Part shown: one piece after another, positions 17,792 to 26,552 of the stretch
Numbering within the stretch: the first letter of the stretch is position 1
Layout of the letters: every line of letters starts with the position of its first letter
Source: Lactiplantibacillus garii
GTDB taxonomy: Bacteria; Bacillota; Bacilli; Lactobacillales; Lactobacillaceae
Direction of reading: 5' to 3'
Assembly: GCF_003885105.1 (NCBI RefSeq)
Contig: NZ_QWZQ01000004.1
Span: forward strand, 27,615 to 91,614
Length of the DNA stretch: 64,000 bases
Position numbers and translations under genes: made by a program
The notes under the pieces: model-generated
Told to the model about the DNA's origin: nothing
Databases searched by the model: none
The model's input: only the letters and a program-made list of their open reading frames with translations

Positions 17792-18546
17792 TTGCAAAAC
17801 GAATTATTCCGTGTCTCGACGTGGCGGCCGGGCGCGTTAAAAAGGGCGTCAACTTTGTTAATTTGACCGACGTGGGCGATCCGGTAGCGATTGCCGCGGC
17901 TTACCAGCAACAGGGTGCCGACGAGCTCGTCTTTTTGGACATTGCCGCGACGAATGAACACCGTCAAACTATGGCGGCAATGGTTGAGAAGGTATCTGCG
18001 CAAGTTTTCATGCCCCTGACGATTGGGGGAGGTATCAGTAGTGTGGCCGACATGCAACGAATCTTACGGGCTGGTGCCGATAAAACGGCCATTAACTCCG
18101 CGGCGGTTGCTGATCCGGCCCTCATTACGGCCGGTGCTGAAAAATTTGGTAACCAGTGCATCGTGGTGGCAATTGATACCGCTTGGGACCCGGCTAGTCA
18201 AAGTTACCGGGTCTACACGCACGGTGGGCAGCAAGCCACCCCGTTAGACGCCGTTGCCTGGGCGAAGCGGGCGGTGCAGCTGGGAGCTGGCGAGTTATTA
18301 GTCACTAGTATGGACCGCGATGGCACTAAAGCTGGTTTTGATGACCGGCTATACCAAGCGTTAGGAGCGGCCGTTAACGTCCCAATCATCGCTTCGGGCG
18401 GAGCCGGTAAACTGGCCGATTTTGTCGACGTTTTTGAGCAAACTCCGGTGGACGGCGCGCTAGCCGCTTCCGTGTTTCACTTCGGCGAGTTAACGATTGG
18501 TGACGTTAAACGGACGTTAAAGGAAAGGGGCGTGGTGGTTCGATGA
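17788..18546 (+). CDS. hisF: imidazole glycerol phosphate synthase, cyclase subunit
   Basis: 252 residues, TIM barrel. Uses ammonia channelled from HisH to convert PRFAR to imidazoleglycerol phosphate and AICAR. Catalytic Asp11 in [16 protein letters not shown] and Asp in TSMDRDGTK (about 172-180) are present, with GGGISS and ASGGAG phosphate loops. The usual KG.NF segment ([10 protein letters not shown]) follows the first Asp. Overlaps hisA and hisI by 4 bp each. Confidence 0.96.
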   Translation: MIAKRIIPCLDVAAGRVKKGVNFVNLTDVGDPVAIAAAYQQQGADELVFLDIAATNEHRQTMAAMVEKVSAQVFMPLTIGGGISSVADMQRILRAGADKTAINSAAVADPALITAGAEKFGNQCIVVAIDTAWDPASQSYRVYTHGGQQATPLDAVAWAKRAVQLGAGELLVTSMDRDGTKAGFDDRLYQALGAAVNVPIIASGGAGKLADFVDVFEQTPVDGALAASVFHFGELTIGDVKRTLKERGVVVR

Positions 18547-18872
18547 AACCAGATTTTGAAAAGGGCGATGGGCTGGTCACGACCGTTGTGATTGACGCGG
18601 AAACGAAGGCCGTTTTAATGGTTGCGTGGATGAACGCTGAAAGTTATCAACGGACCCTTGATTCGGGGCAGACCTGGTTTTGGTCCCGTTCACGACGCGA
18701 ATTGTGGCATAAGGGAGCTACGAGTGGCAACTTGCAAGACGTTGTCAGTATTAAGTTAGATTGCGATTACGATACGTTGCTAATTGCGGTGCATCCGCAC
18801 GGCCCAGCCTGTCATACCGGGCATACCAGTTGCTTTTTTAACACCGTTAAGTCAATGGAAAGTGGGAATTAA
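18543..18872 (+). CDS. hisI: phosphoribosyl-AMP cyclohydrolase
   Basis: 109 residues. Zinc/magnesium enzyme opening the adenine ring of PR-AMP. Motifs: [22 protein letters not shown], the Mg site DCDYDTLL (about 75-82) and the zinc-binding CHTGHTSCF (about 93-101). A separate protein, not fused to HisE as in some bacteria. Start overlaps the hisF stop (ATGA). Confidence 0.95.
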   Translation: MKPDFEKGDGLVTTVVIDAETKAVLMVAWMNAESYQRTLDSGQTWFWSRSRRELWHKGATSGNLQDVVSIKLDCDYDTLLIAVHPHGPACHTGHTSCFFNTVKSMESGN

Positions 18873-18873
18873 T

Positions 18874-19194
18874 ATGCAAAACATGGAAGAATTGTACCAA
18901 ATGATTGCTGATCGGAAACAAAATCCTAAAAAGGGTTCTTACACCGACTACCTATTTACTAAAGGGCTGGATAAGATTTTAAAAAAGGTTGGCGAAGAGT
19001 CAACGGAAGTAATCGTGGCGGCCAAAAACCCCGGCGACGACGAACTGGTCTATGAAACCGCGGACCTGCTCTATCACGTTTTAGTGTTACTCGTTGAACG
19101 CGGCGTTAGTTTTGATCAGATCAAGGCCGAACTAGCCAAACGCGAAGGAAAAATGAGTGATTATAAGGACCGCCCCGAGATCAAGAATTTATAG
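18874..19194 (+). CDS. hisE: phosphoribosyl-ATP diphosphatase
   Basis: 106 residues, a MazG-like all-alpha pyrophosphatase acting on PR-ATP. Characteristic segments: [22 protein letters not shown] (split here by length limits: read residues about 14-35), [12 protein letters not shown] with metal-binding acidic residues, and [17 protein letters not shown] at 18874 lies one base after the hisI stop, with a modest ribosome site (GTGGGA). An in-frame extension into hisI has no ribosome site. Confidence 0.93.
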   Translation: MQNMEELYQMIADRKQNPKKGSYTDYLFTKGLDKILKKVGEESTEVIVAAKNPGDDELVYETADLLYHVLVLLVERGVSFDQIKAELAKREGKMSDYKDRPEIKNL

Positions 19195-19205
19195 GAGGAA
19201 CGCTT

Positions 19206-20282
19206 ATGAAAGCGAGTGTGGAACAGTTACAACCGTACGTGCCCGAACAACCATTAGCTGAGTTGCGACGGGTACTAGGACTTAAAAAGTTAGTTCGGCT
19301 ATCCGCTAATGAGAACCCGTACGGCACGTCACCCGCAGTTGCCCGGGCGGTTAAGAACTGGGATTTTAACCTAGCTAACCGTTACCCGGACGCCGACGCG
19401 CGGGAGTTACGACGGGCCGTAGCAACCAAGGAGGGGGTCGCCCCCGAACAACTCGTTTTCAGCGTGGGACTGGACGAAATGATCGTGATGGTTTCGCGGA
19501 CATTTTTAGCCCCTAACGACCAGGTCTTAGTTTCGGGACCGACCTTTTCCGAGTACGGCTTACACGCTGAAATTGAAGGGGCGCGGTTGGTGACGGTTCC
19601 CACGCTTGCAAACGACCACGTGGACTTTGCCGGACTGGCGGCCGCGGTGAATCCGGCCGTTAAAATGGTGTGGTTATGCAATCCCAATAACCCGACCGGG
19701 ACGGTTGAATCGTTAGCAGCAATCGAAGCCTTTGTCCGGCAGGTACCACGGGAGACGATGGTGCTAATTGACGAAGCTTACTTGGACTTTGTTCCGGACG
19801 CGGTAGCGACAACGGCGATGCAATTACCCGCTAAGTATGACAACGTCGTAGTGATGCGGACCTTTTCAAAGGCGTACGGGCTGGCAAATTTACGCATTGG
19901 TTACGCGGTGTTTGCGCCACGTTACGCCCCAACGATGCAGGCGGTCCGGTTACCCTATAACTTGAATTCGCTGACGCAAGTGGCCGCTTTGGCCGCCTTG
20001 AAGGACCAAGCCTTTGTGGCCGAAACGGTCCGCAAAAACGCACAGGAACGGTCAAAGTGGCTGGCCTATTTTAAAGCGAACGGTTACCAGTTTGACGAGT
20101 CGGCAGCTAACTTTATCTTCTTCGCGCACCCGCGGGCCGCTGACTTAGCGGAAAGCCTCAAACGTAACGGTTACCTCTTACGAACTGGGCTGCGACCGGG
20201 CTGGTTGCGACTGACGATTGGAACTGCCAACGATAATGAAACCTTGCGCCGATTAATCACGACCTTTGACCACCCTGCTTGA
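19206..20282 (+). CDS. hisC: histidinol-phosphate aminotransferase
   Basis: 358 residues, fold-type I PLP enzyme giving histidinol phosphate from imidazoleacetol phosphate and glutamate. SANENPYG (33-40), CNPNNPTG (158-165), DEAYLDF (189-195), and PLP lysine Lys222 in TFSKAYGLANLRIGY. AGGAGG at 19193-19198 lies 8 nt before the ATG. Last gene of the his operon; there is no convincing terminator after it. Its TGA is within the -35 of the MerR-type promoter for the next gene. Confidence 0.95.
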   Translation: MKASVEQLQPYVPEQPLAELRRVLGLKKLVRLSANENPYGTSPAVARAVKNWDFNLANRYPDADARELRRAVATKEGVAPEQLVFSVGLDEMIVMVSRTFLAPNDQVLVSGPTFSEYGLHAEIEGARLVTVPTLANDHVDFAGLAAAVNPAVKMVWLCNPNNPTGTVESLAAIEAFVRQVPRETMVLIDEAYLDFVPDAVATTAMQLPAKYDNVVVMRTFSKAYGLANLRIGYAVFAPRYAPTMQAVRLPYNLNSLTQVAALAALKDQAFVAETVRKNAQERSKWLAYFKANGYQFDESAANFIFFAHPRAADLAESLKRNGYLLRTGLRPGWLRLTIGTANDNETLRRLITTFDHPA

Positions 20283-20309
20283 CTTAGAGCTTACTCTAAG
20301 CGCTATGCT
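20279..20309 (+). promoter_or_regulatory. MerR-type promoter/operator before the acetyltransferase gene
   Basis: TTGACT (20279-20284), a 19-nt spacer, TATGCT (20304-20309). Inside the spacer is a perfect inverted repeat CTTAGAG-CTTA-CTCTAAG (20283-20300). A 19-bp spacer with a central palindrome is the hallmark of promoters activated by MerR-family proteins; the CTTAGAG half-site resembles those of the NmlR/AdhR group. No merR gene is visible in the window. Confidence 0.72.
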
Positions 20310-20339
20310 AAGGTTACATAGTTACGGGAGGCTTTTGAC

Positions 20340-20897
20340 ATGACGGAATTGGATAAATTAGCGGCGGGTGACTGGTATGACTTTAAGGACGCTGGAGTGG
20401 CCGCTCAAAAGGCCCGCGCGGCGCGGCTTTGTCAGGAATTTAATGCGATTGGAGCTACCGATTCGGTAGCTCAAACGGCCAAGGCCCGTGAAATTTTAGG
20501 AGCGGCGGGGACGAACCTGTCGATGCAGGCAAATTTTAATTGCGATAATGGCCGCAACATTCACGTTGGAAATAATTTTTTAAGTAATTATAATTTAACA
20601 ATCTTGGACATCGCACCGGTGACCATTGGGGATAACGTGATGATTGGTCCCAACGTTGATATTTATACGGTTAACCATCCCTTAACGGCGAAGGGACGGC
20701 GGGACGCGCTGGCTAAGGGCTTTCCGGTTAAAATCGGTAACGACGTCTGGATTGGTGGAAAGGTCACTATTACGCCCGGGGTAACGATTGGCAATAACGT
20801 CGTGGTGGCAGCTGGAGCGGTGGTGACCCACGATGTTCCGGATAACGTGGTAGTCGCCGGAGTCCCCGCAAAGGTGATTAAAACTCTGACTGAATAA
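20340..20897 (+). CDS. maltose/galactoside-type O-acetyltransferase
   Basis: 185 residues, left-handed beta-helix acetyltransferase of the Maa/LacA group. An N-terminal helical Mac domain (about 1-55) precedes hexapeptide repeats (about 60-175): IGDNVMIGPNVDIYTVNHP contains the catalytic His, and IGNDVWIGGKVTITPGV and IGNNVVVAAGAVV follow. Acetylates sugars with acetyl-CoA; the true acceptor is unknown. GGGAGG lies 9 nt before the ATG. Transcribed from the MerR-type promoter just upstream, possibly also by read-through of the his operon. Confidence 0.88.
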   Translation: MTELDKLAAGDWYDFKDAGVAAQKARAARLCQEFNAIGATDSVAQTAKAREILGAAGTNLSMQANFNCDNGRNIHVGNNFLSNYNLTILDIAPVTIGDNVMIGPNVDIYTVNHPLTAKGRRDALAKGFPVKIGNDVWIGGKVTITPGVTIGNNVVVAAGAVVTHDVPDNVVVAGVPAKVIKTLTE

Positions 20898-20906
20898 GCG
20901 TAAATA

Positions 20907-20954
20907 AAATGACGGTTGCACGGAGAAAAAATTTCCGCAAAAACCGTCATTTTT
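20907..20954. terminator. terminator between the acetyltransferase and the small membrane-protein gene
   Basis: AAAATGACGGTT (20907-20918) pairs with AACCGTCATTTT (20943-20954) plus an inner TGC..GGA/TCC..GCA stem; A and T runs on both sides, suited to the convergent genes. Confidence 0.85.
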
Positions 20955-20971
20955 GATTACTGGATGTTTGG

Positions 20972-21334
20972 TTACGCGTTGATATTTGCGAGTTGTTGCC
21001 GGAGTTCGCCGACCGTTTGTAACTGGTCAAAACTGAGGGTGGTAGCGTCGCCGACCGTCGTGATCAGGGCCTGTCCGACTTCTAGAATTTCAACGGCGGT
21101 ATCGTCCATGTCTAGTTGTAAGGTGATCTTCACAAACGAGCAAAAGTCACGGTAGTCGGCGGTTAACTGGTTGGCCGCGGCGGTATTTAACGTCTGTTCG
21201 ACAATGTGTTTGTAGCGCCGTAACCGCTGGTGCAAGGCTTTACGTTCATTGTAGTAGGGCAAAAAGAGGGCAACGGCGACCGCAATCAGTTCTGCCAGTG
21301 CGCCGACCCATTCGGATAAGGGACCAATTTCCAT
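20972..21334 (-). CDS. membrane-anchored protein of unknown function, 120 aa
   Basis: Not recognised. One N-terminal membrane segment (about 7-25, WVGALAELIAVAVALFLPYY) followed by a basic, then mostly helical acidic region with heptad-like leucines, probably cytoplasmic. ATG at 21334 is chosen with GAGGTGAG just upstream; GTG at 21343 is in frame but overlaps that site. Shape resembles small one-TM proteins that carry a helical tail. Divergent from terC. Confidence 0.65.
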   Translation of the reverse strand: MEIGPLSEWVGALAELIAVAVALFLPYYNERKALHQRLRRYKHIVEQTLNTAAANQLTADYRDFCSFVKITLQLDMDDTAVEILEVGQALITTVGDATTLSFDQLQTVGELRQQLANINA

Positions 21335-21465
21335 AAGACTCACCTCATTAAAGATTCGACGAAAATACGGTTTATTTTTGAAAATTTATTTTCAGTATTT
21401 CGGGCCTCAGTATAACAGGTATACTAGGAGTAGGTTATTATTTACGAATAGAAAGAGGTTGTTGC

Positions 21466-22215
21466 GTGTTACATTTACTTGAACAATTATACGGACCTTT
21501 CTTTAGTGTAGCGAACTGGGGCAACGTCATTACATCTACTAATGATTGGTTAATTATCCTATCGTTGGCCGTCATTGAGTGTTTACTATCGGTTGATAAT
21601 GCCGTGGTGTTGGCAGCACAAACGCAGAGTCTGGATAATTTACAAGAACGTGAAAAGTCATTATTCTATGGTTTATGGGGCGCGTATCTGTTTCGCTTTT
21701 TAATTATTGGTATCGGAACCTACCTGATTGGTTTTTGGGAAATCAAGGTATTGGGAGCCGGTTATTTATTGTATCTAGTTTACCGTTTCTTTACGCAACC
21801 GCAGCCCGGAACCAAGCGTCCACAGAAAAAACGCGGTCAACACCGCTTTTTAGGCCTGAGTCAGTTTTGGTCAGTCGTGGTACAAATTGAAATGATGGAC
21901 ATCGTTTTTTCGATTGATTCCGTACTGGCATCGCTGGCAATTTCGGATAACCCGGTCATTGTCTTGATTGGCGGCATGATTGGGATTGCCTGCATGCGGG
22001 GAATTGCCGAAGTCATCATGCGTTTGATGCGTAAAATTCCGGAATTGGAAACGATGGCGTATTGTCTAATCGTCATCATTGCCGTGAAGTTATTTTTATC
22101 GGTACCAGCGATTGGCATCGACATTCCGGCCAGCGCGTTTGGCGGGATCGTCTTAGCGGCTTTCCTGGTGACGATGGGGATTCATTACTGGCGGCAACGG
22201 ACTGGTAAACGTTAG
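21466..22215 (+). CDS. TerC-family integral membrane protein (probable manganese exporter)
   Basis: 249 residues, about 7 membrane segments. The TerC signature acidic motifs are seen in the first and later TMs: VIECLLSVDNAVVLA (about 38-52) and MMDIVFSIDSVLASLAI (about 142-158), symmetric halves as in the LysE superfamily. Members YceF/YkoY/MeeF in Bacillota export Mn to metallate secreted proteins; by that analogy this may be a Mn exporter. Start is GTG at 21466 with GAAAGAGG upstream. I looked for a yybP-ykoY manganese riboswitch in the 130-bp leader and did not find it. Confidence 0.85.
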   Translation: MLHLLEQLYGPFFSVANWGNVITSTNDWLIILSLAVIECLLSVDNAVVLAAQTQSLDNLQEREKSLFYGLWGAYLFRFLIIGIGTYLIGFWEIKVLGAGYLLYLVYRFFTQPQPGTKRPQKKRGQHRFLGLSQFWSVVVQIEMMDIVFSIDSVLASLAISDNPVIVLIGGMIGIACMRGIAEVIMRLMRKIPELETMAYCLIVIIAVKLFLSVPAIGIDIPASAFGGIVLAAFLVTMGIHYWRQRTGKR

Positions 22216-22239
22216 TTTTTATGGAAAGGTAGGGTCAAT

Positions 22240-23100
22240 ATGCAAATTGGTTGGATTGGTACCGGTGTGATGGGAGCGGCCATTGCCCATAATTTATTGG
22301 CGGCGGGGCACCAGCTTGTCGTTTATAACCGGACGAAAAGTAAGGCGGACGGCTTAGTTGCCGAAGGAGCCGTTTGGGCGGATGATCCGCAACAAGTCGC
22401 GCAACAAAGTGACGTGGTCTTTACGATGGTGGGTTTTCCACGCGACGTCGAACAGGTCTACTTTGGTGAAAACGGGATTTTTGCCGGGTTAGCCCAGGGA
22501 AAGACGGTGGTTGATATGACGACCAGTCAGCCAAAGTTAGCGGTTAAAATCGCCGATTACGCGACGGCCCACGGCATGCACGCGTTGGACGCGCCGGTTT
22601 CGGGCGGCGACGTGGGAGCTAAAAACGCCACGCTGACCGTGATGGTTGGTGGCGACGAGGCAACCTACCAAGCAATGGTGCCACTGTTTGAGACGGTCGG
22701 GCATAAGGTGAATCACTTTGGCCCGGCTGGAACCGGGCAACACGCTAAAATGGCAAACCAAATTATGATTGCGGGAACGATGACCGGCTTAACCGAAATG
22801 TTACTGTACACTAAGGCCGCGGGGCTGGATCCGCAGAAAGTGTTGGCAACCTTATCTAGTGGAGGCGCTGACAACTGGAGCATGGAAAACTACGTGCCCC
22901 GGATCTTAAGGGACGATTACACCCCGGGATTTTTTGCCCGCCACTTCTTAAAGGACTTACGCATTGCGCTGAGTGAAGCCGACGCGATGGGATTAGACCT
23001 AGTCGCGACCGCTCAGGCTAAGCGCCTGTATGAAGTGATGGTCGACGTTAAGGGCTTGGGTGACCAAGGAACCCAAGGATTAATTAATATTTACAGCTAA
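22240..23100 (+). CDS. beta-hydroxyacid dehydrogenase (3-hydroxyisobutyrate dehydrogenase family)
   Basis: 286 residues. N-terminal Rossmann fold with GWIGTGVMG (residues 4-12), then DAPVSGGDVGA (117-127, substrate-binding) and the catalytic Lys170 in GTGQHAKMANQ. NAD(P)-dependent reduction or oxidation of a 3-hydroxy acid such as tartronate semialdehyde, 3-hydroxyisobutyrate or glyoxylate; the substrate is not decided by the motifs. Arg31 after the second beta strand (YNRTKSK) suggests NADP(H). Starts 24 bp after terC and may be read through from it. Confidence 0.87.
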   Translation: MQIGWIGTGVMGAAIAHNLLAAGHQLVVYNRTKSKADGLVAEGAVWADDPQQVAQQSDVVFTMVGFPRDVEQVYFGENGIFAGLAQGKTVVDMTTSQPKLAVKIADYATAHGMHALDAPVSGGDVGAKNATLTVMVGGDEATYQAMVPLFETVGHKVNHFGPAGTGQHAKMANQIMIAGTMTGLTEMLLYTKAAGLDPQKVLATLSSGGADNWSMENYVPRILRDDYTPGFFARHFLKDLRIALSEADAMGLDLVATAQAKRLYEVMVDVKGLGDQGTQGLINIYS

Positions 23101-23125
23101 GCACAAATTAACGAATCTAAAAATT

Positions 23126-23269
23126 CAGAGTGAGCCAAAAGTCGGTTAGCTGGTGAGCATTAACGGCGTATGGCGGATAATTCTGAGCTTGGATTGTTCG
23201 ATATAGGGGGTTAAGCGGAGCCCGCTGACTTTTGGCGCACGTTTTGACAATGATTGTTCGGAGATAAAA
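23126..23269. repeat. dispersed intergenic repeat, copy B (long form)
   Basis: Long form of the element at 9866-9952. GTGAGCCAAAAGTC (23130-23143) pairs, with one mismatch, with GACTTTTGGCGCAC (23227-23240), so the whole element can fold into one long hairpin that encloses a 58-bp segment (23153-23210) missing from copy A. Located after the stop of the dehydrogenase gene and before a terminator, as in copy A. Confidence 0.8.
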
Positions 23270-23306
23270 AAGAGGTTGTGACTTTTTTTGTCACAACCTC
23301 TTTTTT
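23266..23306. terminator. bidirectional terminator
   Basis: 17-bp perfect stem (23266-23282 with 23290-23306), loop 7 nt; its ends are A and T runs that act as U tracts in both directions. Between convergent genes. Confidence 0.92.
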
Positions 23307-23329
23307 TATTAATTAACCAATTCTATGAC

Positions 23330-24685
23330 TTAATTTAAGCTAGCAACCGCTTTTTGAGCGGCCACGTTAATGATGTTCCAAGGACGGTCAAACCCGGGTT
23401 GGAAGAAGAAGTCGGCGTAGGCCAAGTCCGCTACGGTCATTTTAGCCTGAATGGCCACCGAAATAGCGTTAATGTTGGCGGTCACGTCCGCTTTGGACAT
23501 GATTTGCGCACCGAGGACCCGACCATCATTTGGATCGAAGGTCAATTTGAAGTAAACCTTAGTATTACCAGCCGATGCCGGGACAAACTGTGGGCGCATG
23601 GTATCGGTCACCATCACGGAAGCACTCTTAACACCTAATTTATCGCTGGTCCCTTCCTTAACACCGGTGGAGGCGAAGTGGTAGTCAAAGACGGAAAGTG
23701 CTGATGAGCCGGAAACTGGAATCATTGGCAGGTCGCCACCGAGCAGGTTTTGCGCGGCAATTCGGCCTTGGCGCCGGGCCACCGTGGCTAACGCAATCCG
23801 GTTGTTTTTTCCGGTTGGGGCGAACGGAACGAGGGTGGCATCCCCAACGGCGTAAATGTCCGGTTCACTCGTTTGTAAGTGGTCGTTGATCTTAATCAGG
23901 CCGTGGTCGTCTAAATCAATAACACCCTTTAAGAAGCCGGTAGCCGGGCGAATTCCCGCCGCCGAAACGACCAAGTCGGCCGGGTATTCACCCTGATCGG
24001 TTACGACCTTAGTGACGTGTCCGTCCTGGCCCTCAAAGGACTTGATGCCTTGACCAACGGCGGGATAAATACCGTGGTCCGTCATTGTTTTGGTTAAAAT
24101 GTCGGTAAATTCTTGATCCAAATAAAGGCTGAGCAGGCGTGGCAACAAGTCAATGATGGTGACGTGCATGCCGGCCTTAGCAAAAACTTCGGCGGCTTCA
24201 ATCCCAATATAACCGGAACCAATCACCACGACGTTTTTAACGGTTGGATCAACCGTTTTGGCCTTTAATTTCATGGCCCAGTCACGACCGCGCATCGCGT
24301 AAACGTTTTGTAAATCATGTCCGGGTACTGGGAGCTCAAACGGAACGGCACCGACGCTCAGCACTAACTTATCGTAACTTTCGTCCCGTTCCTGACCGGT
24401 CGCGTGATCAACGACGTGGACCGTATGTTGGGCGGGTTGAACCTTGGCAATTTCCGAGTTAAGGAAGACGTGTACCCCCTGAGCTTGCATGTCCGCTGGA
24501 GTTGCGTAACTAACCTTATTAACGTCCTTAACGACGCCCTCTAAATATAGTTGCATCCCGCAGGATAGGAAGGATAGAAAATCGCCCTTTTCGTACCACT
24601 GGATTTCAGTATCCGGTTGGGCGGCTAAAATTCCGCGAACCGTTTCGTAACCACCATGTGAAGAACCAACGACAATAATTTTCAT
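23330..24685 (-). CDS. nox: NADH oxidase / CoA-disulfide reductase family flavoprotein
   Basis: 451 residues. FAD-binding at the N-terminus ([14 protein letters not shown]), redox Cys42 in [12 protein letters not shown]-binding [13 protein letters not shown] (about 156-168), and the FAD motif [11 protein letters not shown] (about 276-286), then a C-terminal dimerisation domain. A single active-site Cys in this position forms a sulfenic acid in water-forming NADH oxidases and NADH peroxidases of lactic acid bacteria, which regenerate NAD and remove oxygen or peroxide. Nox versus Npr versus CoADR cannot be fixed by reading. AGGTACG precedes the ATG; monocistronic. Confidence 0.85.
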   Translation of the reverse strand: MKIIVVGSSHGGYETVRGILAAQPDTEIQWYEKGDFLSFLSCGMQLYLEGVVKDVNKVSYATPADMQAQGVHVFLNSEIAKVQPAQHTVHVVDHATGQERDESYDKLVLSVGAVPFELPVPGHDLQNVYAMRGRDWAMKLKAKTVDPTVKNVVVIGSGYIGIEAAEVFAKAGMHVTIIDLLPRLLSLYLDQEFTDILTKTMTDHGIYPAVGQGIKSFEGQDGHVTKVVTDQGEYPADLVVSAAGIRPATGFLKGVIDLDDHGLIKINDHLQTSEPDIYAVGDATLVPFAPTGKNNRIALATVARRQGRIAAQNLLGGDLPMIPVSGSSALSVFDYHFASTGVKEGTSDKLGVKSASVMVTDTMRPQFVPASAGNTKVYFKLTFDPNDGRVLGAQIMSKADVTANINAISVAIQAKMTVADLAYADFFFQPGFDRPWNIINVAAQKAVASLN

Positions 24686-24810
24686 TATGACGTACCTCCA
24701 ATTTTAGTTTAGAACAATTCCAATCTGAATATAACACTGAACCAGGCACTTAGCAACCAAAACAAGTAAATTATTTTAGGCGCCCCGATAAATTAAGACT
24801 ATCACTAATT

Positions 24811-24853
24811 AAAAGGCCCCGTCAATTGGCTTGCAATTAACGGGGCCTTTTTT
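24811..24853. terminator. terminator between nox and the ABC importer genes
   Basis: AAAAGGCCCCGT...CAATTG / CAATT...ACGGGGCCTTTT stem with T runs on both strands. Serves the ABC operon, which ends at 24875 on the minus strand. Confidence 0.9.
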
Positions 24854-24874
24854 ATGCTGGGTTGATAAATTCAA

Positions 24875-25657
24875 CTATTCAATGGTATCAAAGAAACTTA
24901 GCAGTTGTTCCTTAGTTAGTTGGGCCTTTTCTGCGTCCCGGACGTCAAACTTGATTTGACCCTGATCGAGGACGATTAGGCGGTTACCGTATTTAAGCGC
25001 GTCGTCCAAGTGGTGGGTAATCATCAGACAGGTCAGTTTTTCTTGGGTGACCCGTTGGTTCGTTTGTTGCATCAGTTGTTCACTGGTCTTTGGGTCGAGG
25101 GCCGCGGTGTGTTCGTCCAGTAATAGTAAGTCGGGGCGTTGCTCGGTTGCCATTAAAAAACTGAGTGCTTGACGCTGCCCGCCGGAGAGGTTTTCGGTGG
25201 CCGTGTTTAACCGGTCCGCCAAGCCATTGTTATCCATCGTAGCCGTTAATTCTTTGAAATGGGCCATGTGTTGTTTGAGGTGGCGTAAACGTAACGTCCG
25301 GCGCTTACCGCGCTGGCTGGCAAGTAACAGGTTTTCGGCAACGGTCATCCGGGGCGCGGTCCCCATTTTAGGATCTTGAAAGACCCGGGCGAGGAAGGCG
25401 GTGCGTTTTTCCACGGATAAGTGGGTAATGTCCTGATCACGCAACTTGATGCTGCCGTCCGCAACCGGTAGTTCACCGCTAATCGTGTTGAAGAGCGTCG
25501 ATTTACCGGCCCCGTTGGAACCCAAGACGGTGATAAAGTCACCGTCGTAGATGTTTAAGTTGAGGTGTCTTAAAATCATGACCTCGTTGGGGGTTCCGGT
25601 GTTGACCTTGGTAACGATGTTTTCTAATGATAATAACGGGGTACTAGTTTTCATCAT
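24875..25657 (-). CDS. ABC importer ATPase (TrpZ-like)
   Basis: 260 residues. Walker A GSNGAGKST (about 47-55), signature LSGGQRQAL (about 152-160), Walker B LLLLDEHTAALD and the switch His in MITHHLDD. Ends the three-gene operon of the family periplasmic-type binding protein (COG2984) / permease (COG4120) / ATPase (COG1101). Members of this family include the tryptophan importer TrpXYZ of streptococci and relatives. Start: ATG at 25657 with AAAGGAG about 9 nt upstream, overlapping the permease end by 14 bp; a longer frame is less likely. Confidence 0.85.
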   Translation of the reverse strand: MMKTSTPLLSLENIVTKVNTGTPNEVMILRHLNLNIYDGDFITVLGSNGAGKSTLFNTISGELPVADGSIKLRDQDITHLSVEKRTAFLARVFQDPKMGTAPRMTVAENLLLASQRGKRRTLRLRHLKQHMAHFKELTATMDNNGLADRLNTATENLSGGQRQALSFLMATEQRPDLLLLDEHTAALDPKTSEQLMQQTNQRVTQEKLTCLMITHHLDDALKYGNRLIVLDQGQIKFDVRDAEKAQLTKEQLLSFFDTIE

Positions 25658-26552
25658 AGCGGGCAACTCCTTTCTTAAGGACGTTGTTTAAGTGCAACGC
25701 CTTGCTAAACTGTGGCAACATCAGGCAGATGGCCAGAATGAGGGCGGATAACAGGTTCATATCGTTGGTATTGAACCCGAGTTGTAAGACGAGTAAGCGG
25801 ACGAACTGGTACAAAATACTACCGAGGGTCACGGCGACTAGGCGTTGGTTTAACGTTAGTTCACCAAAGACGACCTCACCAATAATGATGGAAGCTAAGG
25901 CAATGACGATGATCCCAATCCCCATGCTGACGTCGGCGTAACCGTTGTTTTGGGCAATTAGGGCACCGCCAAGACCAATAATACCGTTAGAAACCATCAA
26001 GCCCATAATGGTCATATTGTCCGTGTTGATCCCAATCGACCGAGCCATTTCGCGGTTGTCACCGGTCACGATAAAGGCTTGGCCAAGGTTGGTTTGCAGG
26101 AAGACGATCAGGAGGACCGTGATAACGGAAATAACGACTAAGCCAACGAAGACGCTGTCGAAGTACTTGGGTAACGATTGAAGAAACGGCGCTGAGAACA
26201 GCGTAGTTTTACCAAGTAGGGAAACGTTGGAGCTGCCGCCCATGATCCGCAAGTTGATGGATAAGCAGGCCGTCATCACTAAAATTCCGGCTAATAGGAT
26301 GGGAACCTTTCCCTTGGTATACAGTAGCCCGGTAACTAATCCGGTAACCGCCCCAGCGGCGAAGGCCAGTAGGGAGGCGGTCAATGGTCCCATGCCGTGA
26401 CTGATCGCCATAACGGCGGTGGCGGCACCTAGTGGGAAGGTTCCTTCAACGGTCATGTCGGGGAAATCTAAAATTCTAAACGTGAGAAACAGGGCGACCC
26501 CTAAAGTAGCCCATAGGAGGCCTTGTCCAATACTCGATACGATCATACTCAT
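25644..26552 (-). CDS. ABC importer permease (TrpY-like)
   Basis: 302 residues, 8-9 hydrophobic segments throughout. Glycine- and alanine-rich, with GQGLLWATLGVALFLTFRILDFPDMTVEGTFPLGAA at the N-terminus (read residues 8-43), characteristic of the COG4120 family related to branched-chain amino-acid permeases. Forms a homodimeric channel with the ATPase and the binding protein of the same operon. Overlaps both neighbours, so translation is coupled. Confidence 0.85.
   Translation of the reverse strand: MSMIVSSIGQGLLWATLGVALFLTFRILDFPDMTVEGTFPLGAATAVMAISHGMGPLTASLLAFAAGAVTGLVTGLLYTKGKVPILLAGILVMTACLSINLRIMGGSSNVSLLGKTTLFSAPFLQSLPKYFDSVFVGLVVISVITVLLIVFLQTNLGQAFIVTGDNREMARSIGINTDNMTIMGLMVSNGIIGLGGALIAQNNGYADVSMGIGIIVIALASIIIGEVVFGELTLNQRLVAVTLGSILYQFVRLLVLQLGFNTNDMNLLSALILAICLMLPQFSKALHLNNVLKKGVARYDEN

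Noticed and set aside
21344..21465. yybP-ykoY manganese riboswitch before terC
   Set aside because: The leader is short and lacks the conserved loop sequences.
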